DNA of 64,000 bases from WTKG01 sp963735005 (GTDB lineage Bacteria; Actinomycetota; Actinomycetes; Actinomycetales; Demequinaceae), in NCBI GenBank assembly GCA_963735005.1, contig CAVTJA010000007.1, forward strand, positions 124,001-188,000, given 5' to 3'. Below the pieces are notes generated by a model. The model was given only the letters and a program-made list of their open reading frames with translations, searched no databases and was not told the DNA's origin. A program made the position numbers and the translations under genes. Shown in pieces: positions 15,591 to 26,941 of the stretch (its first letter is position 1; each line of letters starts with the position of its first letter).

Positions 15591-16813
15591 TAGCCCGTGC
15601 CCTCCAGGCCGTCGACCACTGCCCGCGCATCGTCAAGCGAGGACTTCTGGATCGCCGACTCGACGCGCTCGCGCTCGAACGGCGCGAGGGTGTGGATGTC
15701 GATGCCCGTCACTTCGACGACGCTCGACAACCGGATGGGGCCAAGATCCTGCGGGATGCCACGGTAGATGGCGACGTCGTCCTCGTACACACCCACGTAG
15801 TACTGCGACTGGGTCCACGAGTACGCGCCGAAGCTTCCGGCGAACAATACGAGAAACGCGATGCCGGGCAAGGCCCACGGTCGGATGCGCTCCCAGATGC
15901 GGATGAGTCGCGGGCGGGGCTCGTCGGACTCCTGCCCGCCGGGGCCACGTAGCAGCGCCGCCTTGGCGGCGGCGGTTTCCGCGTAGCGCTGCTTCGCCAC
16001 GGCGATGTCAGCCTGCCGCTCCTTGATGGCGGCGGCGCCCACCACCTCGGCAGCCGTGGGTGGACCCACCCGCCCGGGCGCCTTGTCGATGTCGACGACG
16101 TCCGCCACCAAGCAGGTGACGTTGTCCGGGGCGCCGGAGGCGAGCGCGAGCGACAGCAATTCGTCGGCGCAGTCCGCGGGGTCCGCGACGCGGCCGACCG
16201 TCTTCTCGATGGTTTCGCGGCTGACGACCGAGCTGAGCCCGTCGGAGCACAGTAGCCAGCGGTCGCCCGGCCGCGTTTCGCGGGCGCTGATGTCCACCGG
16301 AACGTCGGCGTCGATGTCGCCCAGGACGCGCAGCAGCATGGAGCGCTTGGGGTGGTGCTCGGCGTCCGCAGCGCTGAGGCGCCCCGTGTCCACGAGGTGC
16401 TGGACGAACGAGTGGTCGGTGGTCACCTGCTCAAAGCTGCCGTCGCGTAGCAGGTAGCAACGTGAGTCGCCGATGTGGGCCATGGCGACGGTGTTTCCTG
16501 CTCGCAGGATGGCGGTCACCGTGGTGCCGAGCCCGCTCAGTTCCGGGTCGTTGTGCGCGCGCGCCACGATCTCGCGGTGCGCGTCGGCTATCGCCGCCTT
16601 GAGTTCGTCGATCGAGTCGTCCTGGCCGACGGCCTCGCCGTCGAGCACCGCGAGTCGCGCGACCACAATCGACGACGCAATGTCGCCGCCGGCGGCGCCC
16701 CCCATCCCATCAGCGACGACGAGCAGGTGCGGGCCCGCGTAGGCGGAGTCCTGATTGTTCGAACGCACCAACCCCACGTCGGAACGGGCCGCAAAATCGA
16801 GTCCGAGAAACAT
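15590..16813 (-). CDS. pstP: PP2C-family Ser/Thr protein phosphatase
   Basis: A metal-dependent phosphatase of 407 aa that reverses PknA/PknB phosphorylation. Motifs in order: RSNNQDSAYAGPHLLVVADG, MGGAAGGD (metal aspartates), LGTTVTAIL, AHIGDSRCYLLRDG, CSDGLSSVV, GAPDNVTCLV. A linker leads to one transmembrane helix (ALPGIAFLVLFAGSFGAYSW) and a short extracellular tail of about 80 residues. The ATG at 16813 overlaps the fhaB end. The order fhaB-pstP-rodA-pbpA-pknA-pknB is the standard actinobacterial one. Confidence 0.95.
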   Translation of the reverse strand: MFLGLDFAARSDVGLVRSNNQDSAYAGPHLLVVADGMGGAAGGDIASSIVVARLAVLDGEAVGQDDSIDELKAAIADAHREIVARAHNDPELSGLGTTVTAILRAGNTVAMAHIGDSRCYLLRDGSFEQVTTDHSFVQHLVDTGRLSAADAEHHPKRSMLLRVLGDIDADVPVDISARETRPGDRWLLCSDGLSSVVSRETIEKTVGRVADPADCADELLSLALASGAPDNVTCLVADVVDIDKAPGRVGPPTAAEVVGAAAIKERQADIAVAKQRYAETAAAKAALLRGPGGQESDEPRPRLIRIWERIRPWALPGIAFLVLFAGSFGAYSWTQSQYYVGVYEDDVAIYRGIPQDLGPIRLSSVVEVTGIDIHTLAPFERERVESAIQKSSLDDARAVVDGLEGTG

Positions 16814-17301
16814 CAGTCCGCCATCTTGATCTCGGTTGCGCCCAGACGGATGACGGCGCCTTGCTTGAGCTCGATCGGATCGTCGAGCAGAGCGTCATCC
16901 ACGTATGTTCCGTTCGTCGAGCCGAGGTCCTCGATCATCCAGCGACCGCTATCAGAGTAGACGCGTGCGTGCTTCGCCGAGCAATAGTCGTCCTCGAGCA
17001 CGATCGTCGAGGTGGGCGCGCGGCCGATCGAGACCGGCGCGCTGGCGAGCGGAACGGTCGTTCCGCGTAGCGGCCCGGCGACGATGGCGAGCTTGGAGGT
17101 GGGCGCCGGCGCGGTGATCCCGGTGCTTTGGCGCTTGGGTTTGACCGGCTTGGGTGGGGCCTTGCGGGTCAGCCCACGGCCGCGCGTGAGGATCCGGGTG
17201 CCGTAGATGTCCGCCCGCAGCACCCCGATCGCGAAGAGGACCAGCGCCCACAGCAGCACCAAGAATCCGAGCCGAAGCAGCGTCAGCGATAACTGGCTCA
17301 T
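16813..17301 (-). CDS. fhaB: FHA-domain protein FhaB (FipA-like)
   Basis: A 162-aa protein with an N-terminal membrane helix (LLRLGFLVLLWALVLFAIGVL) and a C-terminal forkhead-associated domain. FHA motifs are VSIGRAP, the CSAKHARVY strand, and LGSTNGTYVDD. FHA domains bind phosphothreonine; in mycobacteria FhaB/FipA is a substrate of the adjacent kinases and takes part in cell division. Start and stop both overlap the neighbouring genes by a few bases. Confidence 0.93.
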   Translation of the reverse strand: MSQLSLTLLRLGFLVLLWALVLFAIGVLRADIYGTRILTRGRGLTRKAPPKPVKPKRQSTGITAPAPTSKLAIVAGPLRGTTVPLASAPVSIGRAPTSTIVLEDDYCSAKHARVYSDSGRWMIEDLGSTNGTYVDDALLDDPIELKQGAVIRLGATEIKMAD

Positions 17302-18020
17302 GACGCGTCCTCCTGGTCCGCCACGGAGTCCCAGTACATGATCGTCGTACGCCCGACGGTGATCGCATTGCCGTCCAGCAGCGTGACCTCCTTGATCTTT
17401 TGGTCTTCAACGAACGTACCGTTGGTGGAGTCGAGATCCGTCAGGATGGTGCCGTATTGGGTGACCTCGAAGCGGCAGTGGAGGCGGCTGATTCCGGTGT
17501 CGTCAACGACGATGTCGGCCTCGGTGCCGCGCCCGACCGTCATCTGGTCACCGGTGAGGTGGATGCGCCGCCCGTCGACGTCGAGCAGCGGGTAGCGCGC
17601 GTGCGCCTCGGCAGGGGCGCCTGCGCTGGCGGCGGGAGTCATGGGGCCTCGGCTCGTGCGCGACGCGACCGAGTAGCGGCCCGTCGACAATTGCGGATCG
17701 CGGAACATACGGACAACGACTGGGCCGACGAGCGCGTAGCGCTGGAACGCCGCGTGGTCGGTGAGCGCCAACTCGAATTCGCGCGCCAGCGCGTCTTCGC
17801 CCCACTCGACGATTGACTGGTAGTCGGCGTCGCTCAACCCGACGTCGTACTCGTTGGGCACAACGGTGCGATCCCGGTCCACGACGGCGGCCTTCGAGTC
17901 CGCCTGCTTCTTGAGCGCGGCGCTAATCTCGACCGGCTTTACCCCGGATCGAAACGTCCTAGAGAAGGCCGAACTCACGACGTTCTCTACGCCTCGCTCG
18001 AACCGGTCTAGGACGCCCAT
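17298..18020 (-). CDS. fhaA: FHA-domain protein FhaA (DUF3662 plus FHA)
   Basis: A cytoplasmic protein of 240 aa. The N-terminal 120 residues are the DUF3662 domain (MGVLDRFERGVENVVSSAFS, with SGVKPVEISAALKKQ). The C-terminal FHA domain has MTVGRGTEADIVV, SRLHCRFEV and DLDSTNGTFVEDQ. In mycobacteria FhaA binds the phosphorylated pseudokinase MviN to control peptidoglycan synthesis. It is the first gene of the operon, and the TACGAT hexamer 6 nt upstream suggests a leaderless mRNA. The linker is shorter than in mycobacterial FhaA. Confidence 0.94.
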   Translation of the reverse strand: MGVLDRFERGVENVVSSAFSRTFRSGVKPVEISAALKKQADSKAAVVDRDRTVVPNEYDVGLSDADYQSIVEWGEDALAREFELALTDHAAFQRYALVGPVVVRMFRDPQLSTGRYSVASRTSRGPMTPAASAGAPAEAHARYPLLDVDGRRIHLTGDQMTVGRGTEADIVVDDTGISRLHCRFEVTQYGTILTDLDSTNGTFVEDQKIKEVTLLDGNAITVGRTTIMYWDSVADQEDAS

Positions 18021-18026
18021 AAGTGA

Positions 18027-18032
18027 ATCGTA
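18027..18032 (-). promoter_or_regulatory. -10 hexamer of the fhaA-pknB operon, leaderless
   Basis: TACGAT on the minus strand, 6 nt before the fhaA ATG. It is back to back with the tRNA-Leu promoter at 18052-18057. Confidence 0.5.
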
Positions 18033-18051
18033 ACGGTGTGGGCGTTCGTGC

Positions 18052-18057
18052 TAGAGT
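18052..18057 (+). promoter_or_regulatory. -10 hexamer for tRNA-Leu
   Basis: TAGAGT lies 10 nt before the tRNA 5' end (18068). No good -35 is visible at the usual distance. Confidence 0.4.
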
Positions 18058-18067
18058 CGTGCGGCGC

Positions 18068-18154
18068 GCGCGAGTGGCGGAATTGGCAGACGCGCACGGT
18101 TCAGGTCCGTGTACCCGAAAGGGTGTGGGGGTTCAACTCCCCCCTCGCGCACCA
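18068..18154 (+). tRNA. tRNA-Leu (anticodon CAG)
   Basis: A complete class II tRNA. Acceptor arms GCGCGAG (18068-18074) and CTCGCGC pair fully, followed by the discriminator A and an encoded CCA (18152-18154). The D-loop contains AATTGGCAGA, the anticodon loop is TTCAGGT (CAG), and there is an extended variable arm, then GGGGGTTCAACTCCCCC as the T arm. tRNA-Leu is usual next to fhaA in actinobacteria. Confidence 0.96.
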
Positions 18155-18185
18155 ATGGCTCCCGGCACCGGGAGCCATTCATTTT
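18155..18185 (+). terminator. intrinsic terminator after tRNA-Leu
   Basis: ATGGCTCCCGG (18155-18165) pairs with CCGGGAGCCAT (18168-18178), followed by TCATTTT. It starts directly after the tRNA CCA. The gene at 18184-18567 ends at its base from the other side, so it may terminate both transcripts. Confidence 0.8.
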
Positions 18186-18567
18186 AGTCGTTGTCGAACT
18201 GCGCGGCGAACCCCGCAGACTCCCGCCTTTGCTGCATTTCCGAGAGCCGCATTTCCAACTTCGAGGTGCGGGAGGCATACACATGGGTGTTGGTCCAGGT
18301 CATGATCCCCACCACCACGAGCAGCGCGGCAAGGCCGGATACCCACAGGATTGGCCCGTTGCCGCCCGCGTGTTCCGCGCACGTGGCGGCGCCGGGCGCG
18401 CAGAAGCGCTTGGCGCCCGCGAAGAAGGCGGCCGCGCCGGCGATCACGCCGACGGTGATCGTCGCCGCCCAGACCTGTCGCAGCGTGCGTTCGCGCGCAC
18501 GGCGAAACGCGATCTCGGCGACCAGTTCTGGCTCGGTCTTGCGAGGCGCGCGAATCGATTCGGGCAT
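18184..18567 (-). CDS. two-helix membrane protein of unknown function
   Basis: A 127-aa protein. A charged N-terminal 30 residues (PELVAEIAFRRARERTLRQV) is followed by a hydrophobic helix (WAATITVGVIAGAAAFFAG), a loop with two Cys, a second helix (ILWVSGLAALLVVVGIMTW) and a polar, possibly coiled-coil tail (SKLEMRLSEMQQRRES). I do not recognise a family. A TATCGT hexamer 6 nt before the ATG fits leaderless expression. It shares the terminator hairpin with the convergent tRNA. Confidence 0.75.
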   Translation of the reverse strand: MPESIRAPRKTEPELVAEIAFRRARERTLRQVWAATITVGVIAGAAAFFAGAKRFCAPGAATCAEHAGGNGPILWVSGLAALLVVVGIMTWTNTHVYASRTSKLEMRLSEMQQRRESAGFAAQFDND

Positions 18568-18573
18568 GCATCC

Positions 18574-18579
18574 ACGATA
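18574..18579 (-). promoter_or_regulatory. -10-like hexamer, leaderless
   Basis: TATCGT, 6 nt before the ATG at 18567, with no Shine-Dalgarno between. Confidence 0.4.
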
Positions 18580-18627
18580 AACCCGCGCCCGGCCACCGAC
18601 GCGTGAGTCTGATCACTCGCCGGCGCG

Positions 18628-19668
18628 CTACTTCTTGGGCTTGGTGGCGCGTTTCGCGGGCGCCTTCCTCGCCGGCGCCTTCTTAGCGGTGAGGGTCGCG
18701 GCGTACTTGTGCCCCGCCGGCGATGGCGCAGCGCCGTACTGAAGCTCGCGCGCCCGCTCCAGTTCTTCTTCCTGGAGGATGCGGTTGGTCTTCATCAGGT
18801 CCGACAAGACGCCGAGCGCAAGCGACAGCAGCGTGGCAACAAGGAACGCGACGCCGAGGATGAGGGACTGCAGGTGGTTTCCAGCGTCGTGCAGGATCTT
18901 GAGAACCAGGAACCGCACGAACGGCGCGACGCCTGCGATGCCGAACACCCAGGACAGCGTCGCGAAGATGGTCCACGGCTTGAACATGATGTAGGACCTC
19001 ATGATCGCCTGTCCCGACTTGATCATGTGCTCGAACATGTTGGAGAACAGCCGTGACTCGCGCGTCTTGGGGTTGGTGTCGATTGCGACGGACTCGATCG
19101 CGAGGCGCTTGTTGCCAGCCTGGATGATCGTCTCCATGCAGTACGAGAACTTGGTGACGATGTTGAGGCGGTACAGCGAGTACTTCGAGTAGGCGCGGAA
19201 GCCCGATGCGGCGTCGGGAAGCTTGGTGCCCGCCGCGCGATTCACCGCCCACGAGCCGACCTTCTGCATGAACTTCTTGAACATCGAGAAGTGGGCGATC
19301 TTGTGCGTCTGGCGGTCGCCGATCACGATGTCCGCGCGGCCGGAAACGATCGGCTCGACGAGGTCTCCGATGCGTTCCTGCGGATACTGATTGTCGCCAT
19401 CGGTGTTGACCACGATGTCGGCGCCATGAGCGAGCGCGTACTCGACGCCGTCGCGGAAGGACCGGGCGAGGCCCTGATTGCGGGTATGGAACACGAAGTG
19501 CTTGACGCCAAAGCTGCGCGCGACTTCGACAGTCGCGTCACTCGAGCCGTCGTCAATGATGAGCAGCTCGATCTCGTCAATGCCCGCGATCTTCTTCGGC
19601 ATCGTCTCGAGGACGAGCGGAAGGGTTTCCTCTTCGTTGAGGCACGGGACCTGGATAAACAGTTTCAC
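18628..19668 (-). CDS. family 2 glycosyltransferase (polyprenyl-phosphate sugar transferase type)
   Basis: A GT2 enzyme of 346 aa. The GT-A domain has VPCLNEEETLPLVLETMP, the aspartates of LLIIDDGSSDATVEVA and VNTDGDNQY (the DXD metal site), and ARSFRDGVEYALAHGAD. Two hydrophobic segments near the C-terminus (ATLSWVFGIAGVAPFVRFLV and LILGVAFLVATLLSLALGVL) anchor it in the membrane, and a Lys/Ala-rich tail closes it. This plan is that of dolichyl-phosphate mannose/glucose synthase-like proteins, which load sugars on polyprenyl phosphate or act in glycan assembly. The start is GTG with AAGGA seven bases upstream. The donor sugar is not predictable. Confidence 0.85.
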   Translation of the reverse strand: MKLFIQVPCLNEEETLPLVLETMPKKIAGIDEIELLIIDDGSSDATVEVARSFGVKHFVFHTRNQGLARSFRDGVEYALAHGADIVVNTDGDNQYPQERIGDLVEPIVSGRADIVIGDRQTHKIAHFSMFKKFMQKVGSWAVNRAAGTKLPDAASGFRAYSKYSLYRLNIVTKFSYCMETIIQAGNKRLAIESVAIDTNPKTRESRLFSNMFEHMIKSGQAIMRSYIMFKPWTIFATLSWVFGIAGVAPFVRFLVLKILHDAGNHLQSLILGVAFLVATLLSLALGVLSDLMKTNRILQEEELERARELQYGAAPSPAGHKYAATLTAKKAPARKAPAKRATKPKK

Positions 19669-19780
19669 AGCGAATCCTTAGCGACGGGGGCGACTGCTCA
19701 AGGGTAGCCGGACGCGGGCACTAGCGGCGGTGTCACGGACTTCTTAGGATGAAGCCAGACCCCGAGCAAGGAGACCTCCC

Positions 19781-19957
19781 ATGAAGTTCACGATTCAGAA
19801 GAGCGCAAAGAACGGCCAGTTCTGGTTCCGCATCGTCGCAGCCAACGGCCAAATTCTCGCGACGAGCGAGATGTACACGGCCAAGGCATCCGCGAAGAGC
19901 GCGATTGAGAGCATCCAGGGCTCAGCTGGCAAGGCGCCCATCGTCGACGAGACGTAG
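19781..19957 (+). CDS. YegP/DUF1508 family small protein
   Basis: A 58-aa protein beginning MKFTIQKSAKNGQFWFRIVA and continuing ANGQILATSEMYTAKASAKS to AIESIQGSAGKAPIVDET. The F-x-I-x-K-s-k-(N/d)GQ(F/Y)-x-(W/F)R and NGQ-x-(I/L)-x-(S/T)SE-x-Y-x-(S/A)K motifs are those of the DUF1508/YegP fold, here as a single repeat. GGAG precedes the ATG at normal spacing. Members are small cytoplasmic proteins of poorly known function. It stands alone between a divergent glycosyltransferase and gcvP. Confidence 0.85.
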   Translation: MKFTIQKSAKNGQFWFRIVAANGQILATSEMYTAKASAKSAIESIQGSAGKAPIVDET

Positions 19958-19999
19958 TAATAGGCGCGGGTCGCCCTGCCCAGGCGCGGCCCTTTGCGA

Positions 20000-20005
20000 C
20001 ACAAT
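20000..20005 (+). promoter_or_regulatory. -10-like hexamer of the gcv operon, leaderless
   Basis: CACAAT, 6 nt before GTG 20012. It supports this GTG over the in-frame TTG at 19994 and leaves no leader for a glycine riboswitch. Confidence 0.45.
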
Positions 20006-20011
20006 GGGGCG

Positions 20012-22870
<2,859 letters not shown>

Positions 22871-22872
22871 CC

Positions 22873-24054
22873 GTGGCTGGCCCTGACGACACCTCACTGA
22901 TTCTGGGACCGCTCCACGCGCAGCATGAGGCGCTCGGCGCCACCATGACCGGCTTCGCCGGATACTCCATGCCACTTCGGTACACCTCCGAGATCGCGGA
23001 ACACGAAGCCGTGCGCAACGCGGCGGGGCTGTTCGACGTCAGCCACATGGGTGAGATCTTCGTTGCGGGCCCGGGCGCGGCGGACGCGCTCGACTACGCG
23101 CTGGTGGGGCGCATCAGCGCGGTGGCAGTCGGGCGCGCCAAGTACACGATGCTGTGTGCCGACGACGGCGGGGTACTCGACGACCTCATCGTCTACCGCA
23201 CGGGCGACACCGACTACATGGTCGTGGCCAACGCTGGGAACGCGCCGCTCGTAGCCCACGAGCTCGTCGCGCGGTGCGCCCGGTTCGAGTGTTCGATCGT
23301 TGACGCCTCGCGCAACATGTCCCTGATCGCTGTGCAGGGCCCGCGCGCGGTGCGCATCGTCGCCAACATGCTCGGGGCCGACGCGCCCATCCCGATAGAC
23401 GAGATGCGGTACTACTCGTCGCAGCCCGTGGTGATCGACGGCGCTGTGCCGGCGACGCTCGGCCGCACCGGTTACACGGGCGAAGACGGCTTCGAGATGT
23501 TCGTGCCCGCGTCCGATGCGGAGCGGGTGTGGGACGCCGCGCTGCGGCACGGCGTGAGCCAAGGGATCGTCGCGTGCGGGCTCGCGGCGCGCGACTCGCT
23601 GCGTCTCGAGGCGGGCATGCCGCTGCACGGATCCGAGATCGGGCCGGACCGCACGCCGTACGAAGCCGGCCTCGGCCGGGTGGTCGCGCTCGATACGCCC
23701 GACGGCGAGCCGCGCGAGTTCGTCGGCGCCGAGGCGCTGCGGGCTGCGGCTGCGCGGGACAACGCGTGGCGAGAGGCGCCAGGCGATGCGCCGGCAGACG
23801 CGCGGGTCCTGTACGGCCTGATCGGCGACGGCAAGCGGGCGGCGAGAGCGGGCTACACGGTGCATGATGCGGCCGGGGCGTCGGTGGGGACTGTCACGTC
23901 TGGAGCCCCTTCCCCGACGCTCGGACGGCAGATCGCGATGGCCTACGTGCATCCTCGCGTCGCCGCGGAGGGGGTTCCGTTGAGCGTCGATGTGCGCGGA
24001 CGCGCCGAGTCAATGGCGGCCACGCCATTACCGTTCTACGCTCGCGAGCAGTAG
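22873..24054 (+). CDS. gcvT: aminomethyltransferase, glycine cleavage T protein
   Basis: The T protein, 393 aa, transfers the methylene group from lipoyl-GcvH to tetrahydrofolate and releases ammonia. The motifs FAGYSMPLRY, GLFDVSHMGEI, RTGYTGEDGFEMFVP, GLAARDSLRLEAGMPLHGSE and the C-terminal SPTLGRQIAMAYV are characteristic. The start is GTG, 2 bp after the gcvP stop, so the genes are cotranscribed. No domain is missing. Confidence 0.96.
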   Translation: MAGPDDTSLILGPLHAQHEALGATMTGFAGYSMPLRYTSEIAEHEAVRNAAGLFDVSHMGEIFVAGPGAADALDYALVGRISAVAVGRAKYTMLCADDGGVLDDLIVYRTGDTDYMVVANAGNAPLVAHELVARCARFECSIVDASRNMSLIAVQGPRAVRIVANMLGADAPIPIDEMRYYSSQPVVIDGAVPATLGRTGYTGEDGFEMFVPASDAERVWDAALRHGVSQGIVACGLAARDSLRLEAGMPLHGSEIGPDRTPYEAGLGRVVALDTPDGEPREFVGAEALRAAAARDNAWREAPGDAPADARVLYGLIGDGKRAARAGYTVHDAAGASVGTVTSGAPSPTLGRQIAMAYVHPRVAAEGVPLSVDVRGRAESMAATPLPFYAREQ

Positions 24055-24087
24055 CGTTTTCCCAGACGCCGAGTGAGAGAGGCCAAC

Positions 24088-24471
24088 ATGTCGAACATCC
24101 CCGATGAACTGATGTATTCGCAGGAGCACGAGTGGGTGCGTGGCGAGTTGTCCCCGGGCGGCGACGTCACCGTGGGCGTCACTGACTACGCTGCGGCCGC
24201 GCTCGGCGACGTCGTGTATGTCGAGACTCCCCAGGTGGGCGACATTGTGGTGGCAGGCGACGTGTGCGGCGAGCTCGAGTCCACCAAGGCTGTGTCCGAG
24301 TTGTACTCGCCCGTGTCGGGAGAGGTTACGGCGGTCAACGACGCAGTCGGCTCGGCGCCGGAACTTGTCAACGACGACGCCTACGGCGAAGGCTGGTTGT
24401 TCAAGGTCAAGGTGTCGGCGCCCGCGAAGGACCTGCTGACAGCCGAGCAGTACTCCGCCATCACGGACTAG
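24088..24471 (+). CDS. gcvH: glycine cleavage system H protein
   Basis: The lipoyl carrier of the system, 127 aa. The N-terminal YSQEHEWVRGE is followed by VTDYAAAALGDVVYVETPQV. The lipoylated lysine is in ELESTKAVSELYSPVSGEV. GAGAG lies a few bases upstream of the ATG. It follows gcvT by 33 bp and completes the P-T-H set; the fourth component (dihydrolipoamide dehydrogenase) is not here and is normally shared with other complexes. Confidence 0.96.
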   Translation: MSNIPDELMYSQEHEWVRGELSPGGDVTVGVTDYAAAALGDVVYVETPQVGDIVVAGDVCGELESTKAVSELYSPVSGEVTAVNDAVGSAPELVNDDAYGEGWLFKVKVSAPAKDLLTAEQYSAITD

Positions 24472-24474
24472 TCC

Positions 24475-24963
24475 ATGAGCCTGCCCGTCCTGGTGGTGGG
24501 CGCCGCGATCGTCGACGACCTCGAACTGCCGCGCACCCTGCTCGCGGCGCGCCGGTCGGCCCCCGCATCGCTCGCGGGCCTGTGGGAGTTTCCCGGGGGG
24601 AAGGTCGAACCGGGCGAGCAGCCACGGGAGGCGCTGCGCCGCGAACTGCGCGAAGAGCTAGGAGTGGAGATCGAGCTCGGCCGCGAGCTAGCGGGGCCAA
24701 AGGCATTCGGGGCTGGATCCCACGGCGGCGTCATCGGCTCTGCGTGGCCGCTTGGAGAGGTGCGGGAGGGCACGTCGTATGTGATGCGGGTGTGGCTCGC
24801 GCGCGTCGCTTCAGGGGATCCTGAGCTTCGCGAAGAGCACGACGAACTGCGCGTGCTCCAACCCGGCCGGTGGCGCGACGTGGCGTGGATCCCCGCCGAC
24901 ACCGTGATCGTTGACGCGCTGCTCGAGGCCGTCGTGAGGCAGCACCGGTCAAGCTGGTGCTGA
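24475..24963 (+). CDS. Nudix hydrolase, MutT-like (8-oxo-dGTP type)
   Basis: A 162-aa Nudix protein with a full Nudix box (GGKVEPGEQPREALRRELRE followed by ELG), matching GX5EX7REUXEEXGU. The sequence before it, LAGLWEFPGGK, is typical of MutT-type pyrophosphohydrolases that remove oxidised nucleotides. It begins 3 bp after the gcvH stop and is probably cotranscribed, although no functional link with glycine cleavage is evident. The exact substrate is uncertain. Confidence 0.88.
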   Translation: MSLPVLVVGAAIVDDLELPRTLLAARRSAPASLAGLWEFPGGKVEPGEQPREALRRELREELGVEIELGRELAGPKAFGAGSHGGVIGSAWPLGEVREGTSYVMRVWLARVASGDPELREEHDELRVLQPGRWRDVAWIPADTVIVDALLEAVVRQHRSSWC

Positions 24964-24973
24964 GTCGCCCACG

Positions 24974-26239
24974 CTATTGGGCTTCGCCCCGGTCCACGGT
25001 GACCTCGTAGCGGACGAGGTCCCGGTCGAGGCTGCCGTGTCCGTGATTGTTGCGCGTCAGGTAGAGATAGAACTTGTCGTCGGTGGTGTCGAAGTTGAGG
25101 GACACGCTGTCGGGGTCGAGGAAGCTCGGGTAGAGGTACGACTTGTCCGTTCCAGAGTCGTCCACGGTCCACGGCAACGGGATCTCGATCAGGAGCTTGC
25201 GCAGATCCCAGTGGATGAGGTCGTCCGAGAACGAGTAGTAGACGCCCCACACTTCCTTCCCGTCTATCTGGGAGGCGCTGAGGCCTGTCAGCAGGTAGCG
25301 GCCGACGTACTCGTTCCAGGTGACGGACTCGTTAAGCGCGTGCCCGATGTCGTTTTGCTCGAAGGGAGGGCAGGTGGCGGCCTCCGGGTCCGGAATCTCG
25401 TCGCGGTAGGGATCGAGGAACACGCCGTTGAATCCCGAGCCGTCCCAGTAGCGCCAAGACTTTGGGTCGGCGAGGTTGTCTGTGCGCATCGCACACACCC
25501 ACTGCTCTTGGGTGCCGTAGTCGGACACGTTGAAGTAGGCGTAGAACAGGCCGTCTGGCCCCTCGATCATGTTGCTCGGCCCGCGGTAGCCCATGGGGCC
25601 CTTCCCGTGCTTGTACTCATACGGGAGTCGCGCGACAAGATTCGCGCCGTCGCTACCGGCCCGCTTGAAGCTCGCACCGCCGTCGGTCGAGACGGCAAGC
25701 GTGATGTTGTTGTCCCAGCACGGGAATCCGTCGTTCTCGGGGCACATGCCTGGGTGCTCCTGCCCGTGGTACTCGGCGTGCACGAGCGCATACACCGTGG
25801 TCCCGTCTGGCGTGTAGAGCCCGGAAAGCCATTCGTTGTCGGTGAAGGACTCGGGCTTGGCCGAGAACTTCGAGGCGAAGCGCACCTTGCAGGAGACCTT
25901 CACAGTGTCGAGAGTCTTTCCCACCAATGCGCGTGTGCGAATGTGGGGCGTGAAGAGCAGGACCTTGCCGTCGGCGTTGCGTATCGCACGGACCGCGAGG
26001 TCGGGGATGTGGTCCTCGGCGCACTTGTCCGTGGTCCAGTCATAGACCAACTCCGGCTTGCCAGTCACAGAGAGCGTGGCGTCGGGGTAGCGGTTCGCGG
26101 CGGGTGCCGCGCTCGGATCGGTCGCGGGAGCTGTGGGCGACTCGGTGGCGGATGTGGCCGAGGGCGAGGGATCGTCCGTCGTCGTGCAGCCAGCCAGCGC
26201 GAGCGTGGCGGCGAGGGCAAGTGTTGCGAGGCGGCGCAT
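24974..26239 (-). CDS. secreted lipoprotein with beta-propeller-like (sialidase/GH-type) repeats
   Basis: A 421-aa lipoprotein. The signal peptide MRRLATLALAATLALAGC ends in a lipobox, followed by a Ser/Thr/Pro-rich spacer. The mature part has blocks resembling BNR/glycosyl-hydrolase propellers: ITLAVSTDGGASFKRAG (Asp-box-like), MIEGPDGLFYAYFNVSDYG, YYSFSDDLIHWDLRKLLIE and YPSFLDPDSVSLNFD. Such blade patterns are common in extracellular glycan-binding or -cleaving proteins; no catalytic pair can be assigned. It is convergent with the Nudix gene at 11 bp. Confidence 0.7.
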   Translation of the reverse strand: MRRLATLALAATLALAGCTTTDDPSPSATSATESPTAPATDPSAAPAANRYPDATLSVTGKPELVYDWTTDKCAEDHIPDLAVRAIRNADGKVLLFTPHIRTRALVGKTLDTVKVSCKVRFASKFSAKPESFTDNEWLSGLYTPDGTTVYALVHAEYHGQEHPGMCPENDGFPCWDNNITLAVSTDGGASFKRAGSDGANLVARLPYEYKHGKGPMGYRGPSNMIEGPDGLFYAYFNVSDYGTQEQWVCAMRTDNLADPKSWRYWDGSGFNGVFLDPYRDEIPDPEAATCPPFEQNDIGHALNESVTWNEYVGRYLLTGLSASQIDGKEVWGVYYSFSDDLIHWDLRKLLIEIPLPWTVDDSGTDKSYLYPSFLDPDSVSLNFDTTDDKFYLYLTRNNHGHGSLDRDLVRYEVTVDRGEAQ

Positions 26240-26284
26240 GCCGTCGAGTCTTCTCGCAAAGCGGCGTCGCGTAAAGGGCCTCGG

Positions 26285-26854
26285 CTAACTTGCGCGCGCG
26301 ATGCAGCCCTCGATGTGGTCGTCGACGAGCCCGCACGCCTGCATCAGCGCGTACATCGTCACAGGACCCACGAAGGTGAAACCGCGCTTCTTGAGCGCCT
26401 TCGCGAGCGCCTTCGACTCGTCGGTCTGGGCGGGCACGTCTGCCCACGAGCGGATGCGGCGGGGCCTCGGGTTGGAGGGGGCGTGCTCCCACACCAGTTC
26501 GGCTAGCGACCCGCCGTCCTTCTGAAGTGCAGCGAGCGCCCGCGCGTTGGTGATGGCGGCGTCGATCTTGAGGCGGTTGCGGATGATGCCCGCGTCGGCC
26601 ATGAGCCGCTCGACGTCGCGGTCCGTGAAACGCGCGACCTTCTTGGCGTCGAAGCCCTTGAACGCCTTGCGAAAGTTCTCGCGCTTGCGCAGCACGGTGC
26701 TCCACGACAGCCCGGACTGGAAGCCCTCGAGTACGAGGCGCTCGAGCATCGCGGTGTCGTCACGGACAGGCTTGCCCCATTCGTGGTCGTGGTAGTTCTC
26801 CATGAGCGGGTCCCCGTTGCCGAAGCAGCGGACTTGAAGTGTTGTGTCAGTCAT
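26285..26854 (-). CDS. tag: DNA-3-methyladenine glycosylase I
   Basis: A base-excision repair enzyme of 189 aa that removes 3-methyladenine from DNA. It has the Tag zinc-snap ligands, Cys and His in CFGNGDPLMENYHDHEWGKP at the N-terminus and His and Cys in ACGLVDDHIEGC at the C-terminus. The helix-hairpin-helix region includes LEGFQSGLSWSTVLRKRENF and DAGIIRNRLKI, and VGPVTMYALMQA is conserved. ATG at 26854 was chosen because GAGG lies at workable distance; a second ATG nine bases upstream would also be possible. Confidence 0.94.
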   Translation of the reverse strand: MTDTTLQVRCFGNGDPLMENYHDHEWGKPVRDDTAMLERLVLEGFQSGLSWSTVLRKRENFRKAFKGFDAKKVARFTDRDVERLMADAGIIRNRLKIDAAITNARALAALQKDGGSLAELVWEHAPSNPRPRRIRSWADVPAQTDESKALAKALKKRGFTFVGPVTMYALMQACGLVDDHIEGCIARAS

Positions 26855-26941
26855 GTTTGCCATCCTCGCCGCGGGCTCTGACGCGACTCGCGACACCCGC
26901 TCGGGCTGCATGGACCCGGCCCAGACCGCGCCCCTGGGACA

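Noticed and set aside
19957..20011. Glycine riboswitch before gcvP
   Set aside because: The space is only about 50 bp and a -10-like hexamer sits 6 nt before the start, leaving no leader.
24977..26506. A 509-codon plus-strand frame opposite the lipoprotein and tag genes
   Set aside because: It spans two genuine minus-strand genes and shows no domain motif or ribosome binding site.
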